Assembly (NCBI RefSeq): GCF_037153985.1
Contig: NZ_JBBAYI010000002.1
Span: forward strand, 62,001-126,000
DNA: 64,000 nt
Reading direction: 5' to 3'
Source of the DNA: Emticicia sp037153985
Lineage (GTDB): Bacteria > Bacteroidota > Bacteroidia > Cytophagales > Spirosomataceae
The stretch's first letter is position 1, and each line of letters opens with the position of its first letter. Shown piece by piece: positions 26,354-35,278 of this stretch. A model generated the notes under the pieces. That model was not told the origin of the DNA and made no database searches. It saw only the letters and a list, made by a program, of their open reading frames with translations. The position numbers and the translations under genes were made by a program.

Positions 26354-26437
26354 CGATTTCTTATCCTTACAAACTTCCTCTTAGCTAAAACTTATACCAT
26401 TTATCAAATATTTTATACACTTTTCTGTGTATATACA

Positions 26438-26445
26438 TATTTTTG
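26438..26445 (+). promoter_or_regulatory. -7 element TATTTTTG upstream of sppA
   Basis: Exact TAnnTTTG match 138 bp before the sppA start; no clear -33 TTG. The 266-bp gap holds nothing else I can support. Confidence 0.4.
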
Positions 26446-26583
26446 TAAACAATAAACTATCAATAATTCCTGAAAGTGAGTATATAGCTTTTGAAAACAA
26501 AACCTTTAAGTATACTTTAGCCATTAATTTAAAATATATCTTTCATTTCAGGAACCTTACTTAACTATACCGTTATATAAATT

Positions 26584-28353
26584 ATGTTACAATTTTTGAA
26601 ATATGTTTTTGCGACAATCGTTGGGCTATTTTTGTTTTGTGTGCTGTGTTTTTTTATTCTGATAGGTATTGGCTCAATGATGTCCAGCTCTGATGAAAAA
26701 ACTTTTGTATCAAAAAATTCAGTATTAAAAATAGACCTTAATCAGGTAATTCGGGAAAACGCACCGGAAGAAGACCCTTTCACCGAACTTTTGTCAGGAG
26801 GCCGCGGGCCGGGTCAGATAAGTTTACCCCAAATAAAAGATGCAATTGCTAACGCTAAACTCGACCCAAACATCAAGGGTATTTATTTAAAAGCTGAATA
26901 TCCGATTGCGGGCTTTGCCACATTGGAAGAAATCAGAAACTATCTGGTAGATTTCAAGAAATCAAAGAAATTTATTTACACCTACGGCGAAGTGATGTCA
27001 GAAGGAGCCATTTATCTGGCATCTGTGGCAGACAAAAGCTACCTGACCCCAAGTGGTGGGCTAGAATTTAATGGGTTGAATGCCAAGTATACATTCATGA
27101 AAGGTCTTTTCGAGAAAATTGGTGTAAAACCTGAGATTTTCAGAGTAGGCGAATATAAAAGTGCCGTTGAGCCGTTTTTCAGAACCAACATGAGTGATGC
27201 TAACCGCGAACAAACACAATCGTTTATCAACGATATTGCCAACCGTTTTTATGGAGACATCGCTCAGTCAAGAAATATTCCGGTGGCTGAACTGAACAAT
27301 ATTCTGAACAATGCACTCATACAAGAACCGAGCGACGCTGTTAAATACAAACTGGTTACGAATCTTGGCTACTGGGATGAATTTGAAAAGGCTCTTCGCC
27401 ATGAAATTGGTCTGAACGACGACAAAAAAATCGAATACGTAACACTTAATAAATACCTGAAAGCCGACAAATACGTAAAAGAAGGTAGCCTTTCTAATAA
27501 AATTGCTGTAATTGTAGGCGAAGGGGATATCGTAACTGGCGACGGCGAAGATGGCAATATTGGCTCTGACAGAATCGTAAAAGAACTTCAGAAAGCACGT
27601 AAAGACCCTAAAATAAAAGCCGTAGTATTAAGAATTAATTCGGGTGGTGGTAGTTCTTTGGCATCAGATGTAATGTGGAGAGAGGTAGAACTTACCAAAA
27701 AAGTAAAACCTGTGATTGCCTCTATGGGCGACTACGCCGCTTCGGGCGGGTACTACATGGCTATGGCTTGCGATACCATTGTAGCACGCCCTACTACCAT
27801 TACAGGCTCAATTGGTATTTTCGGAATGCTATTTAATGTAGAAAACCTGATGAACCAGAAACTAGGTATCACATTCGATGCCGTTGGTTCACATAAATAT
27901 GCCGACTTCCCGTCAACCACTCGTACCATGAGCGATGCTGAAAAAATGATGATTCAGAACAGCGTAAATAAAGGGTACGAGGCGTTTACATCGAAAGCAG
28001 CACAAGGCCGCCACATGAGCATCGAAAAATTGAAATCATTGGCAGGCGGAAGAGTATGGACAGGCACACAGGCTAAAGCTAATGGTTTGGTTGACGTACT
28101 CGGAGGCCTAGAAGATGCCATTAAAATTGCTGCACAAAAAGCTGAATTAAAAGAAGGAGAATACAGAGTAAAATACCTACCTCTCAAGAAAAGCGGGCTT
28201 GATGCCTTCCTTGAGAAGTTTAGCAAAGACCGCGAAGAAGAAAAAATGAGAGCGTATTTAGGTAGCCTTGCCCCGTTTGCCAAACAGATCAAGACGCTTC
28301 AAAGCATGGATAAATTACAAGCCAGAATGCCGTTTGAACTGGAAATAAAATAA
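26584..28353 (+). CDS. sppA: Signal peptide peptidase SppA (67K type)
   Basis: A 589-aa membrane-bound serine peptidase that degrades cleaved signal peptides. An N-terminal transmembrane helix (TIVGLFLFCVLCFFILIGIG) is followed by two tandem ClpP-fold halves, as in the E. coli 67K form. The Ser/Lys dyad is split as usual: K192 (GEYKSAVEPFF) in the first half and S387 (DYAASGGYYMA) in the second. TGSIGIFG is the oxyanion strand. A structured region with a terminator follows it. Confidence 0.94.
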   Translation: MLQFLKYVFATIVGLFLFCVLCFFILIGIGSMMSSSDEKTFVSKNSVLKIDLNQVIRENAPEEDPFTELLSGGRGPGQISLPQIKDAIANAKLDPNIKGIYLKAEYPIAGFATLEEIRNYLVDFKKSKKFIYTYGEVMSEGAIYLASVADKSYLTPSGGLEFNGLNAKYTFMKGLFEKIGVKPEIFRVGEYKSAVEPFFRTNMSDANREQTQSFINDIANRFYGDIAQSRNIPVAELNNILNNALIQEPSDAVKYKLVTNLGYWDEFEKALRHEIGLNDDKKIEYVTLNKYLKADKYVKEGSLSNKIAVIVGEGDIVTGDGEDGNIGSDRIVKELQKARKDPKIKAVVLRINSGGGSSLASDVMWREVELTKKVKPVIASMGDYAASGGYYMAMACDTIVARPTTITGSIGIFGMLFNVENLMNQKLGITFDAVGSHKYADFPSTTRTMSDAEKMMIQNSVNKGYEAFTSKAAQGRHMSIEKLKSLAGGRVWTGTQAKANGLVDVLGGLEDAIKIAAQKAELKEGEYRVKYLPLKKSGLDAFLEKFSKDREEEKMRAYLGSLAPFAKQIKTLQSMDKLQARMPFELEIK

Positions 28354-28396
28354 GGCTGAACAAAAGCCATCTAACAGGGAAACCTGATAAAAACAG

Positions 28397-28447
28397 AAGA
28401 AGAAAGAAAAAAATGCTACCTTTGCATTTAATTCTTTCTTCTTTTTG
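28397..28447 (+). terminator. Terminator of sppA enclosing the engB -7 element
   Basis: AAGAAGAAAGAA (28397-28408) pairs with TTCTTTCTTCTT (28432-28443) followed by TTT; an inner stem AAATGC/GCATTT flanks the loop that contains TACCTTTG (28417-28424), an exact TAnnTTTG. One 50-bp element thus seems to end sppA and start engB. Confidence 0.62.
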
Positions 28448-28515
28448 TATAGATACTCTAGTCAGAAAGGCGAAAGAATTACTTGTTTAATACGATAGTT
28501 CAATCAGAAAATAAT

Positions 28516-29118
28516 ATGAAAGTTACCGAAGCAAAGTTTATTCAAAGTGCTTCTGATTACAGAAAAAGTCCTAAGCCTTTGATACCCGAATATGCCTTTA
28601 TCGGTAGGTCAAATGTTGGCAAATCGTCTCTGATTAATATGCTGGTGGCTAATAAAAATCTGGCCAAAACCTCGCAAGTACCCGGTAAAACCCAGTTAAT
28701 TAATCATTTTCAGGTAAATAATCAATGGTTTTTGGTCGATTTACCCGGTTATGGTTTTGCAAAAGCCCCTAAAGCAGAACGCGACAAATGGGATAAAATG
28801 ATTTGGGATTACCTCGTAAACCGCGAGAACCTGATGTGCGTGTTTGTGCTGATTGATATACGCCTGGAACCTCAAACCGTTGACCTCAATTTTATTGATG
28901 CGCTGGGCGAAAGAGGCATTCCGTTTTACCTGATATTTACGAAATCCGATAAAGTAGGCAAAGTTACGGCCGAAGAAAACATTGATTTATTCAAAAAAAC
29001 CATGTTACAAACATGGAGCAAAATTCCGCCGTATTTCATAACCTCGTCAGAAAAGAAAATAGGGCGCGAAGAATTATTAAAAGCAATAGACGAGTTAAAT
29101 CAGTCTTTTAAAAAATAA
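28516..29118 (+). CDS. engB: Ribosome biogenesis GTPase YihA/YsxC/EngB
   Basis: A 200-aa essential-type GTPase that aids assembly of the 50S subunit. The P-loop GRSNVGKS is at residues 30-37, the switch-II motif DLPGYGFAKAP around 76-86, and the base-recognition motif TKSDK near 145; the C-terminal SSEKKIGREELLKAI is the G5 region. The ATG at 28516 gives the family's usual N-terminus (a beta-strand of KVTEAKFIQSA); a TTG at 28483 would add 11 residues. It is a single rightward gene. Confidence 0.95.
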   Translation: MKVTEAKFIQSASDYRKSPKPLIPEYAFIGRSNVGKSSLINMLVANKNLAKTSQVPGKTQLINHFQVNNQWFLVDLPGYGFAKAPKAERDKWDKMIWDYLVNRENLMCVFVLIDIRLEPQTVDLNFIDALGERGIPFYLIFTKSDKVGKVTAEENIDLFKKTMLQTWSKIPPYFITSSEKKIGREELLKAIDELNQSFKK

Positions 29119-29122
29119 TTTA

Positions 29123-29130
29123 TAATTTTG
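29123..29130 (+). promoter_or_regulatory. -7 element TAATTTTG upstream of DUF5606
   Basis: Exact TAnnTTTG match 5 bp past engB and 149 bp before the next gene. The leader contains a small stem AACCGA/TCGGTT and no gene I can support. Confidence 0.42.
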
Positions 29131-29279
29131 CACCCTCGTCAGGCGTTTTTGTAGCATAATATATTGCTAGCAACCTGCTTGAAACCGATGAAAAGCCTTC
29201 GGTTGAAGCATTCATCAAATTAATTTAAAACTAACTCAGAGGGTCATCAGGCCCGAATAAAGCTTACCTTATTTATCAA

Positions 29280-29732
29280 ATGGAATTATTAAGAGACATC
29301 GCCCATATTTCGGGAAAAAGTGGATTGTATAAGATTTTAAAACCTGGCCGTGGCGGGGTTATTGTAGAAACGCTCGATGATAAAAAACAACGCGAAATGG
29401 TAAGTGCCAACGCCCGCGTTTCTGTATTGAAAGATATTTCGATTTATACCGAAGACCAAAACAAATCTGAACCACTTTCAGATATTCTTTTAAAAATCCG
29501 TGAATTACATGGAGAATTTGTTGCAGATGACTACAAAAACTTCTCGAACAACCAATTATTTGACTTTTTCTCGAGCATTATTCCTGATTTTGACCGCGAC
29601 AAAGTTTATGCGTCGGATGTAAAGAAAATCATTACTTGGTATAATATTCTTTCGAAATATTTACCTGAAATTTTTGTAGCTCCGGCCACTGAAGAAGTAA
29701 CCGAAACAAGCGAGGAAACAACTAAAGCATAA
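29280..29732 (+). CDS. DUF5606 protein, function unknown
   Basis: A 150-aa soluble protein of the Bacteroidota DUF5606 family. The N-terminal half has a small beta-barrel-like pattern (ELLRDIAHISGKSGLYKIL, then GRGGVIVETLDDKKQR, then ARVSVLKDISIYT), and the C-terminal half is helical (LSDILLKIRELHGEF, DVKKIITWYNILSKYLPEIF) ending in an acidic tail. No catalytic motif is seen. A strong terminator follows. The function is not established. Confidence 0.8.
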   Translation: MELLRDIAHISGKSGLYKILKPGRGGVIVETLDDKKQREMVSANARVSVLKDISIYTEDQNKSEPLSDILLKIRELHGEFVADDYKNFSNNQLFDFFSSIIPDFDRDKVYASDVKKIITWYNILSKYLPEIFVAPATEEVTETSEETTKA

Positions 29733-29759
29733 GCTGTTGTACATAAAAATTTTCAGAAG

Positions 29760-29799
29760 AATCCCTGACTGGATGTATAAAATCTGGTCAGGGATTTTT
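29760..29799 (+). terminator. Terminator after DUF5606
   Basis: AATCCCTGAC (29760-29769) pairs with GTCAGGGATT (29787-29796) followed by TTT; 28 bp past the stop. Confidence 0.85.
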
Positions 29800-29836
29800 A
29801 TTCACAAAGGCTAGCCACTGTATTCATTTTTGCTAT

Positions 29837-29844
29837 TACCTTTG
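29837..29844 (+). promoter_or_regulatory. -7 element TACCTTTG of the epimerase gene
   Basis: Exact TAnnTTTG match 42 bp before the ATG at 29887. Its presence inside the longer TTG-initiated frame (29830) argues that translation starts later, at 29887. Confidence 0.5.
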
Positions 29845-29886
29845 TACGGAATCAGACAGATGATAATCTGCCATGTCAAACATCGT

Positions 29887-30894
29887 ATGAAACGAATTCT
29901 TATTACAGGAGCCAATGGTCTGGTAGGAAGTGCTACTGCCCGACGATTTGTTGAGGCAGGCTTTGAAGTATCGGCCCTATGCCGTACTGATAGCGACTTA
30001 TCGGCACTTAACGAACTAACAAAAAAAATCAAAATTATTGAAGGCGATATTCTGGATATTCCGTCTCTTGAAAAAGCCTTCGAAGCAATTGATTTCGTAG
30101 TGCATACCGCAGCGGTGGTATCATACGCGCCAAAAGACCAGCAACGAATGTACAAAACCAACGTAGAAGGAACCGCCAATGTGGTAAATGTATGTATGGA
30201 AAAAAACATTCAGAAGCTATGCCATGTGAGTTCTATTGCAGCACTAGGCAAGCCTAATGTTCCTTTGAAATTATCGGCCGAAAATACGCTCATTGATGAA
30301 AACCAGAAGTGGGAAAACTCCCCCATTAATTCTCATTATGCCAAAACCAAATATCTGGCAGAGTTAGAAGTATGGCGTGGCAAAGCCGAGGGCCTGAATA
30401 TAATAATAGTGAATCCGTCGGTTATTCTGGGTGAAAGCGACTGGACCAAAAGCAGCACCCAGCTATTTAAATATGCCTACGACGAGCATACGTTTTACAG
30501 CGAAGGAAACCTTAATTATGTTGATGTAAAAGATGTAGTTGAGGCTATATACCAGTTAATAGTTTCTGACATTGACGGCGAACGTTTTATTCTGAATGGC
30601 GGCACTGTAAGCTACAAGGATTTTTTTACCAGTGTGGCGAATCTGTTCCAGAAAAAACCACCTGCCAGAAAAGTTTCACCAGTATTAACCGAAATTATCT
30701 GGCGTATTGAAGCCATCAGGTCTTTTCTTACAGGCAAAGCTCCGCTCATTACAAAGGAAACCGCCAAAAATTCGTTAATGAAATTTGTTTATAAGAATAA
30801 CAAAATCCGAGAAACACTTGGCTTTAAGTTTACTGACTTCGACGAAACCATTAGGCGTGTTAGTATGTTCTTATTAAAAAGCCGTAAAGAGTAA
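29887..30894 (+). CDS. NAD-dependent epimerase/dehydratase (extended SDR)
   Basis: A 335-aa extended short-chain dehydrogenase. The Rossmann motif GANGLVGS is at residues 8-15, the catalytic Y151-x3-K155 in HYAKTKYLAE, and SSIAALG holds the serine. The order VNPSVILG and GERFILNGG resembles NAD-dependent 3-beta-hydroxysteroid-dehydrogenase/dihydroflavonol-reductase-like proteins, so the substrate may be a sugar nucleotide, a sterol-like or an isoprenoid ketone. The start at 29887 puts the first beta-strand at the N-terminus. It stands alone. Confidence 0.88.
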   Translation: MKRILITGANGLVGSATARRFVEAGFEVSALCRTDSDLSALNELTKKIKIIEGDILDIPSLEKAFEAIDFVVHTAAVVSYAPKDQQRMYKTNVEGTANVVNVCMEKNIQKLCHVSSIAALGKPNVPLKLSAENTLIDENQKWENSPINSHYAKTKYLAELEVWRGKAEGLNIIIVNPSVILGESDWTKSSTQLFKYAYDEHTFYSEGNLNYVDVKDVVEAIYQLIVSDIDGERFILNGGTVSYKDFFTSVANLFQKKPPARKVSPVLTEIIWRIEAIRSFLTGKAPLITKETAKNSLMKFVYKNNKIRETLGFKFTDFDETIRRVSMFLLKSRKE

Positions 30895-31139
30895 AATATA
30901 AGGTTTCGGAGAGCATTTTTTAAAGAAATTTTTATTTACCAAAACGCTTGACATCTGATAAAATATATTTATATTGAAACGTATTTTATTCAGTCATTGG
31001 TAAAAAGAAGCATGCCTTGAAACGAAATACTTTAAAATTTTAATTAAAGCCTATTTTATTTAATTCAAGGCTTGGCTCAATAAATAAAATAGAATTACCG
31101 TCCTATGGTTGGGCCGTAAAAACTTTTGGGTAATCTTAC

Positions 31140-32552
31140 ATGCAACACGAATTCAGCGACAGATTCGAAAACTTCGATGACGCAACTGTAAAGGCTAATG
31201 TCGAACGTTTTGAAGGAATGCTCAAAAACAAAGAAACGGTCTTCTTCGATGAAGAAACGTATGAACAGTTATCGGAGTACTATCTTCTGAAAGGAAAATG
31301 GGAGATGGCCATGAAAGCCTGTCGGCTTGGCCTGCAACAGTATCCCTATTCCCTCGAATTACTTCTCGACCAGGCGCAGGTTCATGCCAATTATGAACAG
31401 TTTGATGATGCTATGGAAGTACTCGACAAAGCAGCTACTTTCAACCCCTCTGACAACGAAATCACTTATATGCGAGGTGTTATTTGTAACCTCATGGGTA
31501 ACTATGAAGAAGCCATTGAGCATTTAAAAGAAGCATTGTTGTTATCGGACGAAAAAGAGAATGTTTACTTTCAATTAGCACAAACTTTTCAGAACTGGCA
31601 TAAATTTGAAGAGGCTGCTCATTTTTATAAAAAGGCTATACAGCATCAGTTTCATGAAGAAATAGCCTTTTATGAATTAGTTTTTTGTTTAGAGCAATTA
31701 GATAAATTAGACGAAAACCTATCCTATTTTCAGGATTTAGTCGATACCAATCCTTACTCGCATCTGGCATGGTTTGCATTGGGTATGGTGCATAGCCGCC
31801 TGAATAACCACAAAGACGCAGCTTTTGCTTATGACTACGCCGTAGTTGTAAACGAAAAATTTGCTTCGGGGTGGTTTAATCTGGCGCATGCCTATATGAA
31901 CCTCGAAAATCATCTGGATGCCAAGGAATGTTATCTTAAGGTATTAAAAAACGAAATTCCAACGGCTGAGGTTTATACGCATCTGGGAGCGGCTTGCGAA
32001 AAGCTTTCTCAATACGAAGAAGCCTACAAATACTACCGCGAAGCCACTAATCTTGACGATACATGGGATGAAGCGTGGTTCGGGATGGGTTCGGCTTTGT
32101 ATGAACAAGACCGCTGGATGGAGGGAATTCATTTTACGCAAAAAGCTATTCGGCTAAACGAAAACAATGCCGACTACTGGCTTTTACTTGCCGATACAGA
32201 ATCAAAAATGGGGAACTTCTTGTCGAGCAACGAGGCTTACAGCCACGCTGTAAGTCTGGATGCCAAAAACCCCGATATATGGCTAAATTGGTCTTTGCTT
32301 TATTTTGAACAAAATGAATATAACAAAGCCTTTGAGATTATCTATGATGCCATTGCTGAAATACCCGACGATGCCGACCTTTATTACAGGGCAGCGGCGT
32401 ATCTGATTTTTGATGGCAGTTATAACGAAGCGTATCAGTATCTGGAAACAGGCTTAACCATAAATTATGATGCGCATACACAGGTTTATGATTTTTTTCC
32501 GAATATAGATACACAAAAAGCTCTCTTCCGAATTATTGAGCAATACAAATAA
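31140..32552 (+). CDS. Cytoplasmic TPR-repeat protein
   Basis: A 470-aa protein made almost entirely of tetratricopeptide repeats, with no signal peptide or membrane segment. Repeats are visible from about residue 40 onward, for example WEMAMKACRLGLQQYPYSLELLLDQAQ, YEEAIEHLKEALLLS, HLDAKECYLKVLKNEIPTAEVYTHLG split over adjacent repeats, and EEAYKYYREATNLDDTWDEAW. A scaffold or adaptor role is expected; the partner is unknown. The 245-bp upstream gap has no convincing TAnnTTTG element; the shared terminator with the opposing gene lies 5 bp downstream. Confidence 0.85.
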   Translation: MQHEFSDRFENFDDATVKANVERFEGMLKNKETVFFDEETYEQLSEYYLLKGKWEMAMKACRLGLQQYPYSLELLLDQAQVHANYEQFDDAMEVLDKAATFNPSDNEITYMRGVICNLMGNYEEAIEHLKEALLLSDEKENVYFQLAQTFQNWHKFEEAAHFYKKAIQHQFHEEIAFYELVFCLEQLDKLDENLSYFQDLVDTNPYSHLAWFALGMVHSRLNNHKDAAFAYDYAVVVNEKFASGWFNLAHAYMNLENHLDAKECYLKVLKNEIPTAEVYTHLGAACEKLSQYEEAYKYYREATNLDDTWDEAWFGMGSALYEQDRWMEGIHFTQKAIRLNENNADYWLLLADTESKMGNFLSSNEAYSHAVSLDAKNPDIWLNWSLLYFEQNEYNKAFEIIYDAIAEIPDDADLYYRAAAYLIFDGSYNEAYQYLETGLTINYDAHTQVYDFFPNIDTQKALFRIIEQYK

Positions 32553-32556
32553 AAAA

Positions 32557-32590
32557 ACAAGGCTTTGAGGAATCTCAAAGCCTTGTTTTT
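32557..32590. terminator. Bidirectional terminator between converging genes
   Basis: ACAAGGCTTTGAG (32557-32569), GAAT loop, CTCAAAGCCTTGT (32574-32586), flanked by A-run on the left and T-run on the right, so it can end both the TPR gene and the opposing kinase-like gene. Confidence 0.9.
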
Positions 32591-32592
32591 TA

Positions 32593-33687
32593 TCAGCACA
32601 TTTTCTGTTTTTCCATAGACTTTACTGCTTTATATGATAAAGCCTTTACACCAAGAATTAAATTAGCAAAACGTTCGTCTTGTGTAAGACCTTTTTTGTA
32701 GCGGCTGTAAATCTGCTGAATTACAACCGAATTTTTAAAAAGGCCAAACACATAGAAATACAGAATATTTGATACATCTCTGCCGCTTTTTTCGGCATAT
32801 CTGAGCGCAAATTCTTCACGCGTAAGGTTTCCTGCCAGCCACGATAAATTAAAACCTTTTTCAAAGGCTCCGTCGGTAGCTTCTGCCCAGTAAGACAAAC
32901 ACGTGCCAACATCCATAAGCGGGTCTCCTACGGTTGTCATTTCCCAATCGAGTACTGCCAGTATTTCTGTATAGTCGGTTTGCTTCAAAACTACGTTGTC
33001 ATACTTATAATCGTTATGAATCAACGTTGGTTTGCCTTCAGCAGGTAAGTGTTTTTTTAACCAGTCGGCTAGTAAGTCCATTGCCTGAATTTCGTCTGTC
33101 TGTGAAGCCAGATACCGCTTATGCCATCCTTCTACCTGCCGCTGAATATAGCCCTCAGGCTTGCCAATAGTAATCAATGCCGGGTTTCCACCCTGAGTAA
33201 CATTTATATCGATGGCATGTAAATCTACCAGATTATCACACAAAGCCTCTGACATCCTACGCATGGTGTCGGAGCTAACCGTATTCATTAATTTGGGGGC
33301 ATCTTTTGCGCGCAAGATTACGCCCTCTACCCTTTCCATCATATAAAAAGGGCAACCCATTACGGCTTCGTCTTCGGTGAATATAACAGGCTTGGGGGCT
33401 TTAGTATAACCGCTGGCCTGTAAGGCACTCAGAATCCTGTATTCGCGGCCCATATCGTGGCCTCCTTTAATATCTTTAGCCCCAAACGGTGGCCTCCGAA
33501 GCACATACGCCTGCGTTGCCGTTTTAAGCAGATAAGTAAGGTTAGAATACCCACCCGGAAACTGTGCAATTGCTATAATAGGCTCAAAATCTGGTAAAAC
33601 CGACTGTACAAATTCATTCAGGCTTACCAGATTTATTTCTTCACCCTGCCTGACCTGTGTCGGAGAGTCTATTTCGATAGATGCCAT
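32593..33687 (-). CDS. Aminoglycoside-phosphotransferase-like kinase (ACAD10/11 type)
   Basis: A 364-aa protein kinase-like fold phosphotransferase. The glycine-rich loop is QFPGGYSNLTYLL with lysine-free VLRRPP strand, then the HxDxxxxN-type catalytic loop is H224-N-D226 followed by N231 (LIHNDYKYDN), and the metal-binding DW is in VLDWEMTTVGDP. The overall pattern matches the APH-like domain of the mammalian ACAD10/11 proteins, which phosphorylate 4-hydroxyacyl-CoAs. I set the start at 33687, 5 bp after the DUF4301 stop; the longer frame from 33807 overlaps that gene by 115 bp. Confidence 0.85.
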   Translation of the reverse strand: MASIEIDSPTQVRQGEEINLVSLNEFVQSVLPDFEPIIAIAQFPGGYSNLTYLLKTATQAYVLRRPPFGAKDIKGGHDMGREYRILSALQASGYTKAPKPVIFTEDEAVMGCPFYMMERVEGVILRAKDAPKLMNTVSSDTMRRMSEALCDNLVDLHAIDINVTQGGNPALITIGKPEGYIQRQVEGWHKRYLASQTDEIQAMDLLADWLKKHLPAEGKPTLIHNDYKYDNVVLKQTDYTEILAVLDWEMTTVGDPLMDVGTCLSYWAEATDGAFEKGFNLSWLAGNLTREEFALRYAEKSGRDVSNILYFYVFGLFKNSVVIQQIYSRYKKGLTQDERFANLILGVKALSYKAVKSMEKQKMC

Positions 33688-33692
33688 TAGTT

Positions 33693-35177
33693 TTATGCAG
33701 GTTGATGCTCTTTCCGCAATAAATCGTTCACTGTTTTTACAGGATTGAACGTAATCAGAGGTACTTCCACAAAAAGCGTATTCCAGTCCGACATGGCCCC
33801 ATTCCATAAACCCGGCAACTCTTGTGCTTTAAGGTCTTTTCCACTTTGCGATTTCTGGGTAATAAATCCTGTTTGTGGGTCACGGAAGTGCAACAGGTTA
33901 AATTTATTTCCTTTATAATCTTTTACCGAACAAATCAGGTCTACGGGGTTAAAATGCGTGGCTTTATCAAAGATTTCTTTTTGTTGCGCATTTTGCAAAT
34001 CAATCTGTGCCGACTCAACTACCTGCAACGAAACCGAATTATCTGGGTCTTTTGCCCAGAAAGGCCCACCACCCGGTTCGCCTACATTCTTAACCATGCC
34101 ACACAAACGAATCGGGCGATTCAATTTGCGTTTGCAATAGTCGGCTTTTGCGTCGAACGAATAGGCTCCAAAACCTTCGGGCGGAAGTGTGCATAATTTA
34201 ACCTCAATATAATCCAGTATTTCGGCTAATAATTTTTCGTCCACCTTGTCATTATATAGCTTTTCCAGATACGCAAAAATCTTTTCCTGATACTCAAGCA
34301 GCAAGCCCGCCAAAGCCTTTTTGTATAAAATAGTTTTGCTTTTCAGGCGGTCAGGCACTACGTTATCAACATTTTTGATAAAGATAATATCAGCCTCCTG
34401 CTCGTTCAGGTTTTCGAGCAAAGCCCCATGGCCAGCCGGACGGAACAATAATTCTTCGCTACTAGTCCGAAATGGTGTATTGTCCATATTTACGGCAATA
34501 GTATCAGTCGAAGGCTTTTGTTCTGAAAAGCTAATACTATATTTTACGCTATATTTTTCTTCATACTTAGGCAACACCGAATCAATCAAGGCTTTGAATT
34601 TTTTCTTATGCTCGGGCGAAACCGTAAAATGTAACCTTACCTTGCCATTACTATTGGCGTATCTGGCTCCTTCAACCAGATGTTCTTCAATGGGTGTGCG
34701 CGAGCTTTTGCCATAACGGTGGAAATCAAGCAAGCCTTTAGGCAAACTGCCGTAGTCAAGCCCTTTTTCAGTAAGCAGGTACTCAAGCACGGTTTTATAA
34801 TCGCCGGTTTGCTCGCCTATTGCTTTAATAAGTTTATGATAAAAAGCAAAGTCTGGCAAACGCTCCAGAAATTCGTTAACCGATTTATCGAGTTTGCCTT
34901 CGTCTTTGGCCGAAAACAACGATTTAAACATACGGGTAGCGGCTCCTGAGGCCGGCACAAACTTCAATAGTTTTAGTTTCGTTGCTCTTTCATCAAAATA
35001 CTTGGCATATTTCCCTGCTTTTGAGTCAGACAGCGAAATAATGCCATCTCCGATAGTTGCAGCTTTAATAACATTTAAATAAGGAAACCCCTTTTTAAAA
35101 TTTTCTATCTGCTGTTGAATTATTTCGAGGCTCGCTCCACGAAGCTTTATTTTGTCAAGGTCTTTTTCGATGAACAT
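33693..35177 (-). CDS. DUF4301 protein, nucleotidyltransferase-like
   Basis: A 494-aa DUF4301 protein. FVPASGAATRMFKSLF at about residues 74-90 is reminiscent of the G-x-G-T-R nucleotide-binding loop of sugar-nucleotide pyrophosphorylases. RPAGHGALLENLNE and ADIIFIKNVDNVVPD (about 247-280) correspond to the second base/metal-binding region with the acidic residue of D277-N. The fold as a GT-A-type nucleotidyltransferase is inferred; substrate and reaction are not known. It is upstream of, and nearly abutting, the APH-like kinase, so the pair may form a two-step pathway. Confidence 0.8.
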   Translation of the reverse strand: MFIEKDLDKIKLRGASLEIIQQQIENFKKGFPYLNVIKAATIGDGIISLSDSKAGKYAKYFDERATKLKLLKFVPASGAATRMFKSLFSAKDEGKLDKSVNEFLERLPDFAFYHKLIKAIGEQTGDYKTVLEYLLTEKGLDYGSLPKGLLDFHRYGKSSRTPIEEHLVEGARYANSNGKVRLHFTVSPEHKKKFKALIDSVLPKYEEKYSVKYSISFSEQKPSTDTIAVNMDNTPFRTSSEELLFRPAGHGALLENLNEQEADIIFIKNVDNVVPDRLKSKTILYKKALAGLLLEYQEKIFAYLEKLYNDKVDEKLLAEILDYIEVKLCTLPPEGFGAYSFDAKADYCKRKLNRPIRLCGMVKNVGEPGGGPFWAKDPDNSVSLQVVESAQIDLQNAQQKEIFDKATHFNPVDLICSVKDYKGNKFNLLHFRDPQTGFITQKSQSGKDLKAQELPGLWNGAMSDWNTLFVEVPLITFNPVKTVNDLLRKEHQPA

Positions 35178-35278
35178 ATCACTAGTTTATATTTATGCTT
35201 TTGAATGTGATTATTGCGATGTAATTTTACGAAAAATTAAAATCAAGGCAATACTTTGGGTTGATTTATTAAAAATTT

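Noticed and set aside
29131..29279. Riboswitch in the leader before DUF5606
   Set aside because: Only a short 6-bp stem is seen and no known aptamer pattern matches.
30948..30975. TTGACA-16-TATATT sigma70-like promoter before the TPR gene
   Set aside because: Bacteroidota primary sigma uses TTTG/TAnnTTTG; such matches arise easily in AT-rich DNA.
33688..33807. Longer start for the APH-like kinase
   Set aside because: Would overlap DUF4301 by 115 bp; the 33687 ATG is 5 bp past that stop and gives a normal N-terminus.
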